Source: Rhizomys pruinosus
Taxonomy: Eukaryota > Chordata > Mammalia > Rodentia > Spalacidae
Length of the DNA: 64,000 bases
Assembly (NCBI GenBank): GCA_009823505.1
Contig: VZQC01005904.1
Span: 168,044 to 232,043, forward strand
Direction: 5' to 3'
Part shown: one piece after another, positions 20,921 through 33,400 of the stretch
How positions within the stretch are numbered: the stretch's first letter is position 1
Layout: each line of letters starts with the position of its first letter
The notes under the pieces: model-generated
Seen by the model: the letters and a program-made list of their open reading frames with translations, nothing else
Databases searched by the model: none
What the model was told of the DNA's origin: nothing
Made by a program: the position numbers and the translations under genes

Positions 20921-23900
20921 GGTCAGCCATTTATAAAGACAAAAGATTTGTTTTGACTAAGGTTCTAACCAGCTCCAGTGCTCTCAGGCCTCTGGTGAGG
21001 TAACAGAAGGCAACCTTGGGAGCAGGTAGAGAACAAGTTTTCAGTTAGTGGACTAGAAATAAGAGAGACACAGGAATAGGCTGGGTCCTACTACTTCTTT
21101 CAAGGGCACACTAACTAGTGGGAGAGGAAACCCCAGTCCTGAGGTTTCTACCACCTCCAACAGTGGGGCCAACCCTTCAGGAGGCACTTTATGTCTGAGG
21201 GTCCAAGGGTGGACCTCAGAAGCATCATGCAGACCAAGTACCTACTTCCTGGGTGTTGGGTTTTGTTGGTTTAGTTGTCTGTTGGTTTGCTATTTTTGAA
21301 GACCAGACGTCTCCGTAGCCCGCACGCTAGGCTTGGAACTCCTATACTGTGAACCAGAATGGGCCCCTTGAACTCACAGAGATAAAGGTTTGCGCCACCA
21401 CACAGTTTGAAACTCGCTATACTTTCTGTTTTTTATAGGAAACTCTTTTAATAGAGCAGAATTGGGATCTTAACTGGGCAAAAAAAAAACCAGAGAGAGG
21501 TGACTTCCTGGAAAAGGAGAACTGTCTAGAAAGAGGCAGAGGTGGTGCCAAGATTCTGTATCTTGATCACCGTAGGGTTATGGAGTTTGTTACTTCCTTA
21601 AAAGTCACTTCAGGGAGCTGGAGAGACATCAGCAATTAGAAGTACTTGCTGTTCTTCCACGGGAGCTTGAGTTCTGTACGCATCCCAACATCCATATATG
21701 GCTGGGTAGGCTCCAACCTCCTGATAAACTCGAGCTTAAGCACCACCTTCTGAGCACTCCTACAGACCGACTTAGTAAGGTGAACATAAGCCTACAGGGC
21801 ATGAGTCTCTCTCTCTCTTCTCTCTCTCGTTCTCCCTCCCGCTCTCTTCTCAAACAATAACATAAATCTTAAATAAAAGTCACTTCAGTGGCTCAGAAGA
21901 GAGGCTCAGTGGTTAAGTAGCACTGGCTGCTCTTGCAGAGGATCCCATAACGATTCCCAGCACTCACATATTGAGTAACAACTGTCTGTAACTCACATTT
22001 CCCAGGGAACTTGATGCCCTCTTTGACCTCTGTTAAGGACTGCATGACACAGGTGCATTACAATCACGGCCAGTACATCATACACATAAATGACAAATAA
22101 GATAATATCATTACAAAAAAGAAATCACTTCAGGGATGTTAAGCCCAGTGGCATATTTCCATGGATGAATTTCTACTTTTTGTTTGGTTTCTCGTTGGTT
22201 TTGTTTGTTCATGCCTGAGGGCCGACTTCCCTATAGTCCAGCTGGCCTAGAGATATTCACTTGGTAGCAACCAGGCTGGCTCAAATCTCAACAGAGAATC
22301 CTGACTGCCCGTGACTATCTGCCTGGGCTAAAGAAATAAAAGGCGAGCCGGGCTTGGTGAGGCCGCCACACCTTTAACCCTAGACTCCGGGGGCAGAGGC
22401 AGCAGATAACCGGTAGCGATATGCCAGCACAAGCGATAAAACTATTGTTGGAGTATCACAACGACAGCCGGCATCTGGTCTACAGAGTGGTGCCAGGAAG
22501 CTGAGCTAGCATAGACACCCTGTCTCAAATAAACAAACAAAAAAAAAAAAAGGCATGTATTCACCAATACCGCAGGGCATCTTCTACTTAAAAGAAATCT
22601 TCATATGAACCAGCAAGGATGGCTCAGGGGTAAGCTCACCACCAAAGCCTAACAGCCAGGTAGCTTGTGATCCCAGGTCCCACAGGGTGAAAGGAATCCA
22701 CTCCTACACATTTTCATCTGACTTCCACCTGTACACAGTCGCATGCACTCACAGAGAAAGGAATCCACTCCTACACGTTTTCATCTGACTTCCACCTGTA
22801 CACAGTCGCATGCACTCACAGAGAATAACCAAATAGGTAAATGTAATAAATCCCTTTTTGAAATCCTGCAGCACAGAACACCCAATCAGAAGAACACAAA
22901 AGCCAAGCATCAGGAAGAATTCAATTCAAGAGGGGAATTGCAATTTCAAAAAAACAAGAGCTTATTAATCCAGCCACTTGGATGAGAGGCAGGTGGGTGT
23001 TTTAGTTCCAGGCCAGCCAGGTACAGAGTGAGTTCCAGGACAGCATGGGCGCTACAGGGAGACCCTCTGGTCTCAAAAAGACCCAAACAAACCAAACAAA
23101 CAAACCAAAACCAATACAACAAACAAGAGGTTCTTGTAATGGCTTCGGGTTCATTTAAAAATACGGCACGAAGGGAAAGTCCCAAAGTCAAATAAGGTCC
23201 TTAGTGGGAGCATGAGAGTGCGGAGAGAACGTCGCTTTTCCACTCTTTCCTGGTTCCTTTTCCCGAGGCATCCAAGTTAAAAGCACTGCAGTTCCCAGAT
23301 ATAGGCAACACATGGACGTTGCCCAAGTCACCTCCTGAAAATGGCAAGGCATTGCGATCAGGTCTTCTTTGATAGTATTTATTTGTTGAAGGACAGATGC
23401 AATGAAGCTAGAAGTGTTAGGTAGCTCTCCCCCCCCTTCAAGGAACTCATCTGGGAATAGAAAAATGGTTCACAGGAAGCTGAAACCTGGACAAGGGCTT
23501 TATAATGGGTTTTGGGACTGGTAATGTGTCGGTAGGACAGAGCAGAAAACCCAAACACTCCTCTCTGGTCTTCCTCTCCTCATCCCCTTTTCCCCACCGG
23601 TCTACCCAATATCACCCAAACTCTCTCCACTAATTCCCTTCTCCTGACACCACTGAGTGTGCCCAGTTGGGTTCTGGGATGCTCAGTGGGTCTGGGATGT
23701 CTCTGCGAAGATGCTGGGAGACTCCCGTAAGCCTGTGCCCTGGTATAGGCCACAAGCTTCGGCACAGCTGATGGCGTTCCTGGCCCTGGCAACACCTGCT
23801 GTGCAGGAATTGCTCTGGCAGAGATGCTGCTCTATTGTCACAGACAGCTGTTCCCTTCTGGAGTCCACATTCAAAGGCACAGCAATGGTCTGTTGTCTCC

Positions 23901-25130
23901 CCTCTGCTCTGGTGCCTGAGTTGTGCAGTATGGGAACCTCCATACTGCTTATCAAAGGGTGCCTCTGCTCTATGAGAGGAAACAAACATTTCCAGGAGGG
24001 CTGAGAAGACACAGAGCCACCAGGGAGGCTATTCCCAAGGTCCTGTGGTTGAGGCAAAGAGGCTGAAGGCAGGGGCTACCAAGGGGTCAGCACGGGTGGG
24101 CTGAGGAGTTCCAGCAGGTGCTTTTCAGGAAATATCAACTGTCCATCCCTCAACTCCTCCTGTAATGTCCAAACATCCAGGTCAGCTGACGCATCAGAGA
24201 GGTCAGGATTTTGATACCCTGATACTAAGCTTCCTAGTAACATAGAGCAGAAGTCATGGTTTGCTTACACCAACATAAAGAGGTTAAAAACCTTCTTATG
24301 TGCAGCCTTTTTGCACGTCGATTACATCAGAAACAGAGTAAAATCAACAAAGCACAAAGACATAAGAACAAAGGATACAGAGCTGGCTCAGTCAGCTGAA
24401 CAAGCCTGAGGTCCATGAAAAGCTGGCCTTGTCCAAAACTTAAGAACTCTAAAATAATTGTTCAAAGAGTCACGGGCTGGAGAGATAGAGTAACCTAGTG
24501 TTAAGAGCACCAACCGCTCTTCAGTGGACCTTGGTTCAGTTCCCCAGCACCCACCATGGTCTGAGAACCGTCTTTAATTCCAGTTCCAGGGAATTCCGAT
24601 TGCGCCTGTCTTCTGACCTCCTTGGCATTGCACCACACGGCGTTGCACAATACTACATGCACGCAGACAATTCATACCACATACCAAAATAAAATAAAAT
24701 AAAATAAAATCTTAAAAATAAAGCAGCCACTCAGTCAGGCAAGTGAGTTTAACAACTTACGTAACCTTACGACTACACGCACTGCTGCTCTGTCTCATGA
24801 GGAGCAGTTCCCCATTCTCCCAGCTCCCCCTGATAGACGGGAGGCTCCTATGTGCATGTGGTGGGTGTCCCCCTGTCGTGTTTGCCCATGTGAGAGCAGG
24901 TATCTGTAAGGCATGAAGAGGATGGCCACAATCCTGAGGAGTGATTTAAGCGTGTAAGGCACCTAAAATAGGTAGGAAACTGAAAACTCCGATCCTCTGG
25001 CAAGGACAGACAGGCAAGGCTCTTACCACTCACCATCTCTTCCAGTACTTTGGCTTTTTATAAAACATTCCTGGGGCTGGAGAGATGGACCTAGCGGGGA
25101 GAGCCACCAACGCCGTCCTTGAAGAGACCC
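20921..25130 (+). repeat. Assembly duplicate 'B2': copy of 14251-18359
   Basis: Collinear with A 14251-18359. Some stretches are identical (23580-24283 equals 16784-17487). Others (21257-21480, 22150-22560, 22850-23250) are littered with insertions and deletions that wreck SINE consensus sequence, as raw long-read consensus would. It extends past the break at 18360 into unique sequence. Confidence 0.88.
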
Positions 25131-25345
25131 GGGTTCGATGCACCCACACCCAACATTCGGCGGCAAAGACGCGTCATTTTTCTTGTTTTACTGTAACTCC
25201 AATTCCAGGAGAACTCCAGTTCCAGGGGAATCCGAGACCCTCTTCTGGCCTCCGCGGCATTGCACGACACGGGTGCACAGACCTGCATGCAGACAGTACA
25301 TTCATACACATACAAAAAAAAAAAAAAAATTTTAAAAACATTCCT
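25074..25345 (+). mobile_element. B3-type SINE
   Basis: GGGGCTGGAGAGATGGACCTA head with corrupted B-box region, then AATTCCAGGAGAACTCCAG doubled motif and GACACGGGTGCACAGACCTG. It is the full-length counterpart of the half element at 18272-18359. Confidence 0.9.
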
Positions 25346-25346
25346 T

Positions 25347-25577
25347 GGAGCTGGAGAGATGGCCTAGCGGTTAAGAGCGCCGACTACTCTTGCAGAGGAC
25401 CTGGGTTTGATTCTCAGCTCCCACATGGTGGCTGAGAGCTGTCTTTAACTCCAGTTCCAGGGGAACTGACACCCTCTTCTGACCTCCATGGCATTGCACG
25501 ACACGGGTGCACAAACCTACATGCAGACAATACATTCATACACATAAAAAATAAATTAAAATTATAAAAAAATAAAA
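25347..25577 (+). mobile_element. B3-type SINE
   Basis: Follows the previous SINE head to tail. GAGCTGGAGAGATGGCCTAG head, GGGTTTGATTCTCAGC diverged B box and a single CCAGTTCCAGGGG motif, so it belongs to the subfamily without the internal duplication. Confidence 0.9.
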
Positions 25578-25688
25578 TCCATGGAGGAAATGGTAGTCCT
25601 AATTTTAGTCTTCAGTTTACTGAAAAGTGTGAAGACACCATTCTCAGGGAAAACGCGAGTGGTCCTTTTAATAAGTTTAAAAAGTTTG

Positions 25689-25838
25689 GGGACTGCTGGG
25701 TGTGCCTTTAATCCTAGCACTCAGGAGGCAGAGGCAGGAGGATCTTTGTGAGTTCAAGATCAGCATGGTCTACAGAGTGAGTTCCAGGACAGCTGGGGCT
25801 ACAGGGAGACCCTGTCTTGAAAAGACTAAAAAAAAAAA
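25689..25838 (+). mobile_element. B1 SINE
   Basis: Sense B1 from GGACTGCTGGGTGTGCCTTT to CCTGTCTTGAAAAGACTAAA, full length apart from small deletions near the head. Confidence 0.92.
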
Positions 25839-25840
25839 TT

Positions 25841-25905
25841 GGGGGGCCCAAGGTATAGCTCAGCAGTAGAGCATGAGACTCTGGGGTCCACCTCTAAAAA
25901 TGGAG
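25841..25905 (+). mobile_element. ID-like SINE fragment
   Basis: GGGGCCCAAGGTATAGCTCA, GCAGTAGAGCATGAGACTC and GGGGTCCACCTC resemble a diverged ID head inserted directly after the B1 tail. Confidence 0.55.
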
Positions 25906-26829
25906 AAAAAAATAGCAGATAAATAAGTAAGCTTGGGATGGCAAAATGCTGTCAATAGCTCATGGTAACCTAAGCCAACTGCAGGAAGTACAGGCTTAAT
26001 GTCTAACATGAACGACATAGCTTTCTTGACAGCAAAAAGCTAAAGGCAATATAATTTCAAACCACCCTATCATAGTCCAAATGATGACACACTGTTGAGG
26101 AACAACATTCTTTGATTCCACCCTTTCTGGAGATGTCACGAAAGGCCAGCTTTGACTTTCTGTTTTCAGAACAACAAAGGCAAAGCTTGATGTTGGTTTG
26201 GAGTCAGCCAATGATTATCCAAGAAAATTAATGTTGGGCAAATTATAAAAAGGCCTCAATATCAATGCCAGAGGCAAAGTCATAAAGGGAAGGAGGCAAG
26301 TCACATCCCGGCCTCTTGGGCAGTGCTGGCATTTGGAACCTATGTTATATGATGTAAGCCCTTATATTTCCCATGTAGAAACAAAAACACAGTGCTAAGC
26401 ACACAATGAGTATCCAATAAATCCGTGACTTTAAGCCTGAATTCTCAAGGATTTCCAGCTCCTCATACTCCTGTGCCCTCTTTCCTAAGTTCTCTATGAA
26501 GTCTCTAATTGACACTTCTCACAGGATGTCATCATGTCATTAGAATACAAAGAACACATCTTCCACCAGAGCTTAAGTAATTTATTCAGGACCACTGGAA
26601 GTAAAAGAAGTACAAATTATACACAGATGATACCTCCCAACCAAGTCCAAGGTCTCCATGTTCTGAGTCCTTCATCTGTTTTTAATCACATGCCCAACTT
26701 AATGCAGAACTCAGATTCCCTTCAAGATAACCAAAAAGAGGCCATAAAGAATCCATTTTCTAAAACCATTAGAGAAAAGCATAGATTTTACAGATGGAAT
26801 GTAGATACCAAAGGAGTTGACTCCACAAG

Positions 26830-26830
<1 letters not shown>
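25906..26830. other. Unassigned single-copy DNA
   Basis: No repeat family or gene recognised. A 120-codon frame (26534-26896) begins in this DNA but ends in Arg-Glu repeats from the AG microsatellite. The nearby poly-T-free AT-rich text has no splice or domain evidence I can defend. Confidence 0.4.

Positions 26831-26882
<52 letters not shown>
26831..26882. repeat. (AG)n microsatellite
   Basis: About 25 uninterrupted AG dinucleotides; polypurine on the plus strand. Confidence 0.97.
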
Positions 26883-26883
<1 letters not shown>

Positions 26884-27131
26884 TTTTACTGAATAATGTT
26901 CTTGCTCAAATATACTTCTTTTGAGGCCTTATCCATGACCCTCTTACCTCTGGAGCCTTTATTGTCCAGGAAAATTGGCTTCCTGTTCCATAATAAGTAG
27001 AACAGCTTCTCTCTTTCTCCAAAGCCTTAGAGTCTAGACCTTGCTTTTACCCAAAGTCAGTTATTTTGCTTGAAGCATTGGCCTGGTGAAATATAGACTG
27101 TCTGACAGGACTCTCATAAAGTCTCCATGGA

Positions 27132-27455
27132 AACATCATCTCCACTATTATCATTACCACCTTTACCTCATTATCATCATCATCAACATCACCACCATCA
27201 CCACCACAATCACCAGTATCATCATCACTGACACCACCATTACCACCACCACGATCATCATCATCACTACCATCACTACAATTATTACCACCATCACCAT
27301 CACCATCATCACCATCACTGCCACCATCACCATCACCATCATCACCATCACTGCCACCATCACCATCACCATCATCATCATCACTGCCACCACCACCATC
27401 ACCATCATCACCATCACTGACACCATCACCATCATCACCATCACTGCCACCATCA
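27132..27455. repeat. CAT/CCA compound microsatellite, left arm
   Basis: Imperfect array of CAT, CAC and CCA triplets, with longer units such as CACTGCCACCATCACCATCA repeating. It stops at an n (27456) in mid-array. The frames here encode only Thr/Ile, His or Gly/Asp runs. Confidence 0.95.
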
Positions 27456-27456
27456 N
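27456..27456. other. Single-base assembly join inside the microsatellite
   Basis: One n. The left side is CAT-type microsatellite; the right side (CTCCAAATGGATAAAG) restarts the locus at A 6656. Confidence 0.95.
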
Positions 27457-30400
27457 CTCCAAATGGATAAAGATAAGTTTTTGTAAGCTGTGTACTTTGA
27501 AAGAAAAAAAACAAATTTTTTTTTTTTTGGTGTCTTTTTGAGGGACAGGGGGCTCCCTGTAGCCCAGCTGGCCTGGAACTCACTCTGTAGCACCAGGCTG
27601 GCTTAAATCCCAAAGCTCCGCCTGGCCTCTGCCTCTGAAGTGCCTAGGATTAAAGGCCTGCACATCATGCCTCTGCAGGAAATTTTTTTAAAGGTTGTAA
27701 ACGGGGAAGGGCCTCATGAGACTGGGAAAGATGGCTCAGCAGTTAAAGCATTGGATTGCTCTTGCAGAGGACCCATGGTCTGGTTCCCAGCATCCACATG
27801 GCTGCTTAACAACTAACTATCCATAAAGCATACAAGCGGTCCCTTTCTGCCTCCCTGTGCCTTCATTTCATGCTACAGGTGCACTTTACCTATATTCAGG
27901 CCAAAAACACTCCTACACCTCAAAATACAAATAAACGAGTACATTTTTTAAAAGAAGCATCGTGAAAGCAGCCAGATCGATGCCACTAGGACCGCACCAG
28001 CCTGAGATGGAGAGATGGCACTGCCACGCAGAGGACCTGCCGTACCCATCAGTCATCTGGAAGACAAGGCAAGTACAGATCTGCGTGAGCCAAAAGGCAG
28101 AAACTTCAAAACACAGGAACCAAAATGACCACCAATTAAAGAAAAAAAAAATTCTTCTAATCACATTTGAAAATGTTAACACCCAACTGAGCAATGTTAA
28201 TCTGATGTGGAAAACAACTGTTGTCTTATATTGTGAATCCCTTCAAAAAGAAATAAAAAAAGTAAAAATGTCTACCATCCTTTATGATTAATTGATAGAA
28301 AAACTAGGCCTAAAATCAGGGGTGGTATCTATATTTGCCTAAAAACACCCATAGCTTGGCTTAATTGATATTTAGAGAACTCTATGCCCAATGAAGCTTT
28401 TGTCAAGGTAAGACATTATATTCAGTGAAATAAGTCAGGCACAAGACAAATGCTGGGGCCAGTGAGGTGGCTCAGTGAGTAAAGCCTGAAGGACCCTGAG
28501 TTCAAGTCCCAGGACCCACCTGGGGGAGAAGAAAGGAGAGAACTGACCTCCACCAGTTGTCTTCTTCGTCCACTACCCTCTCAGTGCCACACAGTTCCAT
28601 ACACATATGCACACATATGTACACACATAAAGACATGTAAAAATAAGATAAATACTGGATATTCTCATTTATATAAAAAAATTCTAAAAATGTTGATCTT
28701 ACCAAAGCAGAAAACAGAATAGCAGTTACCAGCAATCAGGAGACTGTAGGGGGTCAGGGAGGATACTGGTTAACATGTATAGGGATAGAGTTGTACATGA
28801 GGGTTAACTCACATTCTGTTGCACAATGAATGGGTCATTATAGTTCAAAATTAACTGTATATTTCAAAATAGCTCAGAAAGAGGATTATGAATGATTCTA
28901 ACGAAAAAGATGAAATGTTTGAGATAATAAATGAGCCAATTACCCTCCTGTGATCATTACCTATATACATAGATTGAAATATCTCTCTGATTTCCATTAA
29001 TAGCGTTGTCTTATAATTATTTTGTCAATTAAAAACAAAGCTATATTACAAATTAGAAGATAACCTATATGTGAGTCCATATAAAAAGACCCAATAAACT
29101 GGAGGAAATTGTATTTCTTTTTCAACAAGGTCTTATTATATATCCCTGGCTGGTTTGGATCTCATTATGTAGACCCAGGCTGCCTCTAACTCACAGAGAT
29201 CGCCGGCCTCTGCCTCCCCAGTTTTAGGATTAATGAAAGGTCAGCTCTACCAGGCCTGGAGGAAAGATTACATGTCTGCAGAGAATTTTCATTGGCTACA
29301 ATAGAATTAGAATAGAACTCAGAGACAGTAAGATATCTAGGATGTTTAGAGTCAAACAGATGTTTAGAGTCAAACAGCACATTTCTAAGTAACCCATGAG
29401 CTGAAGCAGAATCATAAGGAAATTAGAAAAACTTTTGAACAGAGTGGCAATGAAAACAAAGCAGTGGTAAAAACAGTGTTGAAACGACAGAAACAACATT
29501 CCCTTAAATTTAGGAACTCGGCAAGGTTGCCCATTCACCACTCCTCTTCAAATAGTGCTTGAAACACTTGCCAGGGCAATAAGGCATGAAAAGGAAATTA
29601 AAGAGTACTAATTGGCAAAAAGAGGAAGTCAAGCTATCCCTATTTGCTGATGATATGATTGTTAGTTAAGGGATGCTAAAAACTCCACCAGAAAAACTCT
29701 AGAAATGATTACAGCTTCAGTCCCAAGTGGCAGGGATACAAAATTAACCTAAAAAATCAATAGCCTTTTCTTACACCAACAACAAGCACTGAGGAAAGAA
29801 TTCAAGGGGACCTTCCCACTCACATAGCCGCAAAAAACAATTAAAAATACCTAGGACCAATAACCTAACCAAAGACACCAAAGATCTCTACAACAAAAAT
29901 TTACACCCTTAAAGAAAAGAAATGAATGAAGAAGACAATCAGAAGATGGAAAAAAACCTCCCCTTGCTCATGGATTGCAAAAATTAACATAGTAAAAAAG
30001 TTTCATTTCTACCCAAAACCTCTTGTATAGATTTAACGCACTCCCAATTAAATCCCAAGAGTTTCTTCACATGCTTGGAAAAAAAGTCCTGATTTATTTG
30101 GAAAACAAAAGACCCCTGAATAGCCAAAAAAACCCTGAGTGAACCCTGAGTGAGTAGAGCAATACAGGGGGACCTCTATACCAGACTTCAACTATACTAC
30201 AGGGCTATAGGTTCATAAAAACAGCATGGTTACTGGCACAAAAACAGGGACCTGTTGACCAATGGAACAAAACTGAAAGATCCAAACTTGAGCACATTTA
30301 CAATTTCAGACATTTTCTAATATTTGAGATGGGGGGGCCAAGAAGACACAATGGTAAAAAGACCGCATCTTCAGCACGTGGTTTGTTGTCAAAGCTGGAT

Positions 30401-33400
30401 CACACTTGTAGAAGAATGAAAATTAAACCCCCTACCTCTCCCCTTCTTGTACAAAAATTGTCAACTCCCGAGGAATTAAAGATCCTCAACATGCAACCCC
30501 AAACTCTGAACACTATAGAAGCAAAAGTTGGCAGCAGCCACAAGACATATGGCATAAGAAAGACTTCCTAAATCAGACCGGAGTGTGCAAGAATTAAGGT
30601 AGATAATTGACAAATGGGACCTCTTAAACTCAAAAAGGCTTTGTACATCAAAAGAAACAATCCAGGCGTGAAGAGAAATCCCACATCGTGGGAGGAAACC
30701 CTTCACCACATAAACATCTGACAAAGCATTGATTTTGATTTCCAGAATATATAACACTACTCAAAAAACAAAAGAAGAAGGAAAACAAATGACCCACCCA
30801 AAACATTGAACAAAGAGCTGGACAGAGACTGCACAAGAGTGCGGTATTGACATGGTGGATGAGAAACATCTTAAGAATGTTCAACATCATTAATCCTTAA
30901 GGAAATGCAAATCAAAACCACTCTAAGCTATCATCTTAGTCCAATAAGGATTGGCTAGGATCAATGAAAACAAATGGTACCAAGTGATGGAGAGGTTGTG
31001 GGAAAGAGAACACTCATCCACTGCTGGTGGGATGCACACTTCATACAGCCAACTATGGAAAGCGTGTGGAGAACCCTTGGAACTTGGATGAAAGAAACTT
31101 GCCACCTGACCCAATCATACCACTCTTGGGCATTGTGTACCCACAAGACTCATCCTATCACAGGATACATGCACCGCCATGTTTATTTCAGCGCTCTTCA
31201 CAAAAGCAGGAGCTGGGACCAACCCAGCTGCCCCTCAAACTGCCGAGGGATTAGAGAAAAATGTGGATCATCTATTACAACGGATTTTCTATGCAGCAGA
31301 GTAAAGAACGATGGACCATCTGAGGCTTGCAGGAAAAATGGCTGGAACTAGAAGCCATTCATGCTGAGCGACGTAGTAGGTAAGTAACACAAGTCCCAGA
31401 AAACAAATGACTTAATGGTATCCCCTCATCTGTGTGTGTGTATGCTAGTGCACCCATTACCTACTTGTAAGTATTTCTTGTGCACAGACCCTTGCGCTTT
31501 CGTCCAAGTAGTTGGGAGTGATGCATAATGGAAACAACAACAACAACAACAACAACCCCAGGAAGGGATTGCATCAAAGAACTGACTGAAACGGTGGAAA
31601 CTTCTGCTCAAAACAGTCAACTTCCACATGAAGAATTTTGTTGGGGAAAGAACTGAAGGAAGAGATTGAAAAGCATGTTTGGCAGAATGTATGAGCTTGG
31701 TGGGGTGGGGGGGTCGGGTGGGGGTAGGGTGGGGGATTGGGGGGGACATGGGTCTAGATTTGATTAGTAACATAAACTTGTACAAAAAATATATATATAT
31801 AATAAATAATAAAATTAATTAAAAAAAAACAAAAACACCGTGGTTTAGCGAGGAGGACATAATTTTAACACTTAAAAGGGAAAAAAAATTTAGGCTTCTT
31901 AAAGTCAGTGACTTGAGGTTCCTCTCTAAGAGTCAGAACAGAAGGAGTATGGGGAAGAATAACTAACAGTAAAGGCCTTAGAAAAAAAAATGTGGAAACC
32001 CTCCAACACAGACAAACAGCTCTTACGTATACACATATATATTACAAGAAGAGATGAAAAGAACTACCTTATATTAGGGAGACATTGCCGCCCTACTAGA
32101 CACAGAAGGCTAACAAAGTAAAAGTTTAATTCCAAGGCTGGACTCCCTCTTTTAAAGCTGTTGACTTGGGGATCCCATGGACCCTCAAAACAACATGGCC
32201 ATTGCCCTTGCTTTTGGTTACCTTCTAGGAACTTGACAGTAAGTGGGACCCTATTGCTGAAGACAGTAGTATATACGTCAGCTGTAGAACAAACAAGGAG
32301 AACTCAAGCCGGTGCGGAACCCAAGTTCCTCCTCTCTACTGTCTAGCTTCCCATCGTGCTAGAAGGTGGCTAGACATTCTACCTTGAAGAGAAAAATTTG
32401 ACATGAATTCTTATCCAGTATGAATCCCTGCAGCTACAACTGGGCTGGCCAGCTCTGTCCACCAGTGCAATAATGGCAATGAATATTATAGGAGTAACCA
32501 GTTACTTTCTAATTGGATTTAAGGTCTTCTTCATGGGATGGAGCCCATAGCTGTCATTGACATCAGGCCTAGGAACCTGAGGCTAGACAGGTCACAGGCA
32601 AGAGGAGCGAGAGCTTAGTACATCAATTTTGCAAATACATATAGTATTAAACTTATTTTTTTTTCTAATGATTTATTGTTAATTAACCATAGATTAATGT
32701 ATCACTCAACTATTAGAAGAGAAGCTTCCTTTTACAGCAGATGGTAATTTACAAAGACTCACAACTAGTCAAAATGCAAAAAAAAAAAAAAAAAAGGCTT
32801 TTTTTTTTTTTTTTTACAGAGTTGATTATCCCTGAATAGGGACTCTTATATTCAAATTCTGTCCCCCATGGTCAGGGATTCATGTGGAAGAAGATTGAGG
32901 CAGAAAGTTGTCAGAGCCTGGGACGTTGGAATGGACCACAAGGAAAACACTTTTTCCATACAAGCTGGGTCAAGCTACTCAAAATGAACCCACAACAATG
33001 GTGACAGCATTGACAAATTCCATGTCAGCTCAAAGCCAGATAAAATCCCACCATAGACATGAGGAAGTGGTGAGAAAATCCCAACCCTACTGAGGAACTA
33101 TTGGCAGCCAATAGTTGCTGGGAGGAGGAGGATTCAGTCTTGTTTACGGGTGAGTCACTTGGTAATTGAACCCACATCAAAGGACTTTGGGGGACACAAA
33201 CTGCCTTTATAGATTGTAACATACAGGCACACACCCAAACACACACATATGTATTTTACCTACTAGAGATAGGAAATTTATAGGGTACTAAGGGGATGCT
33301 GGTATGGGGGGGATCCAGATTAGATATGATTAAAATAATTGTATGAGGGGGTGGGGGAGATGGCCTAGCGGTTAAGAGCGCCGACCCGCTCTTTACAGAG

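Noticed and set aside
26534..26896. 120-codon frame ending in Arg-Glu repeats
   Set aside because: The C-terminal third is the (AG)n microsatellite, with no domain in the remainder.
27047..27613. 188-codon Gly/Asp-rich frame (and Met/Val-rich shadow frame)
   Set aside because: A translation of the triplet microsatellite joined across an n to an unrelated duplicated B1.
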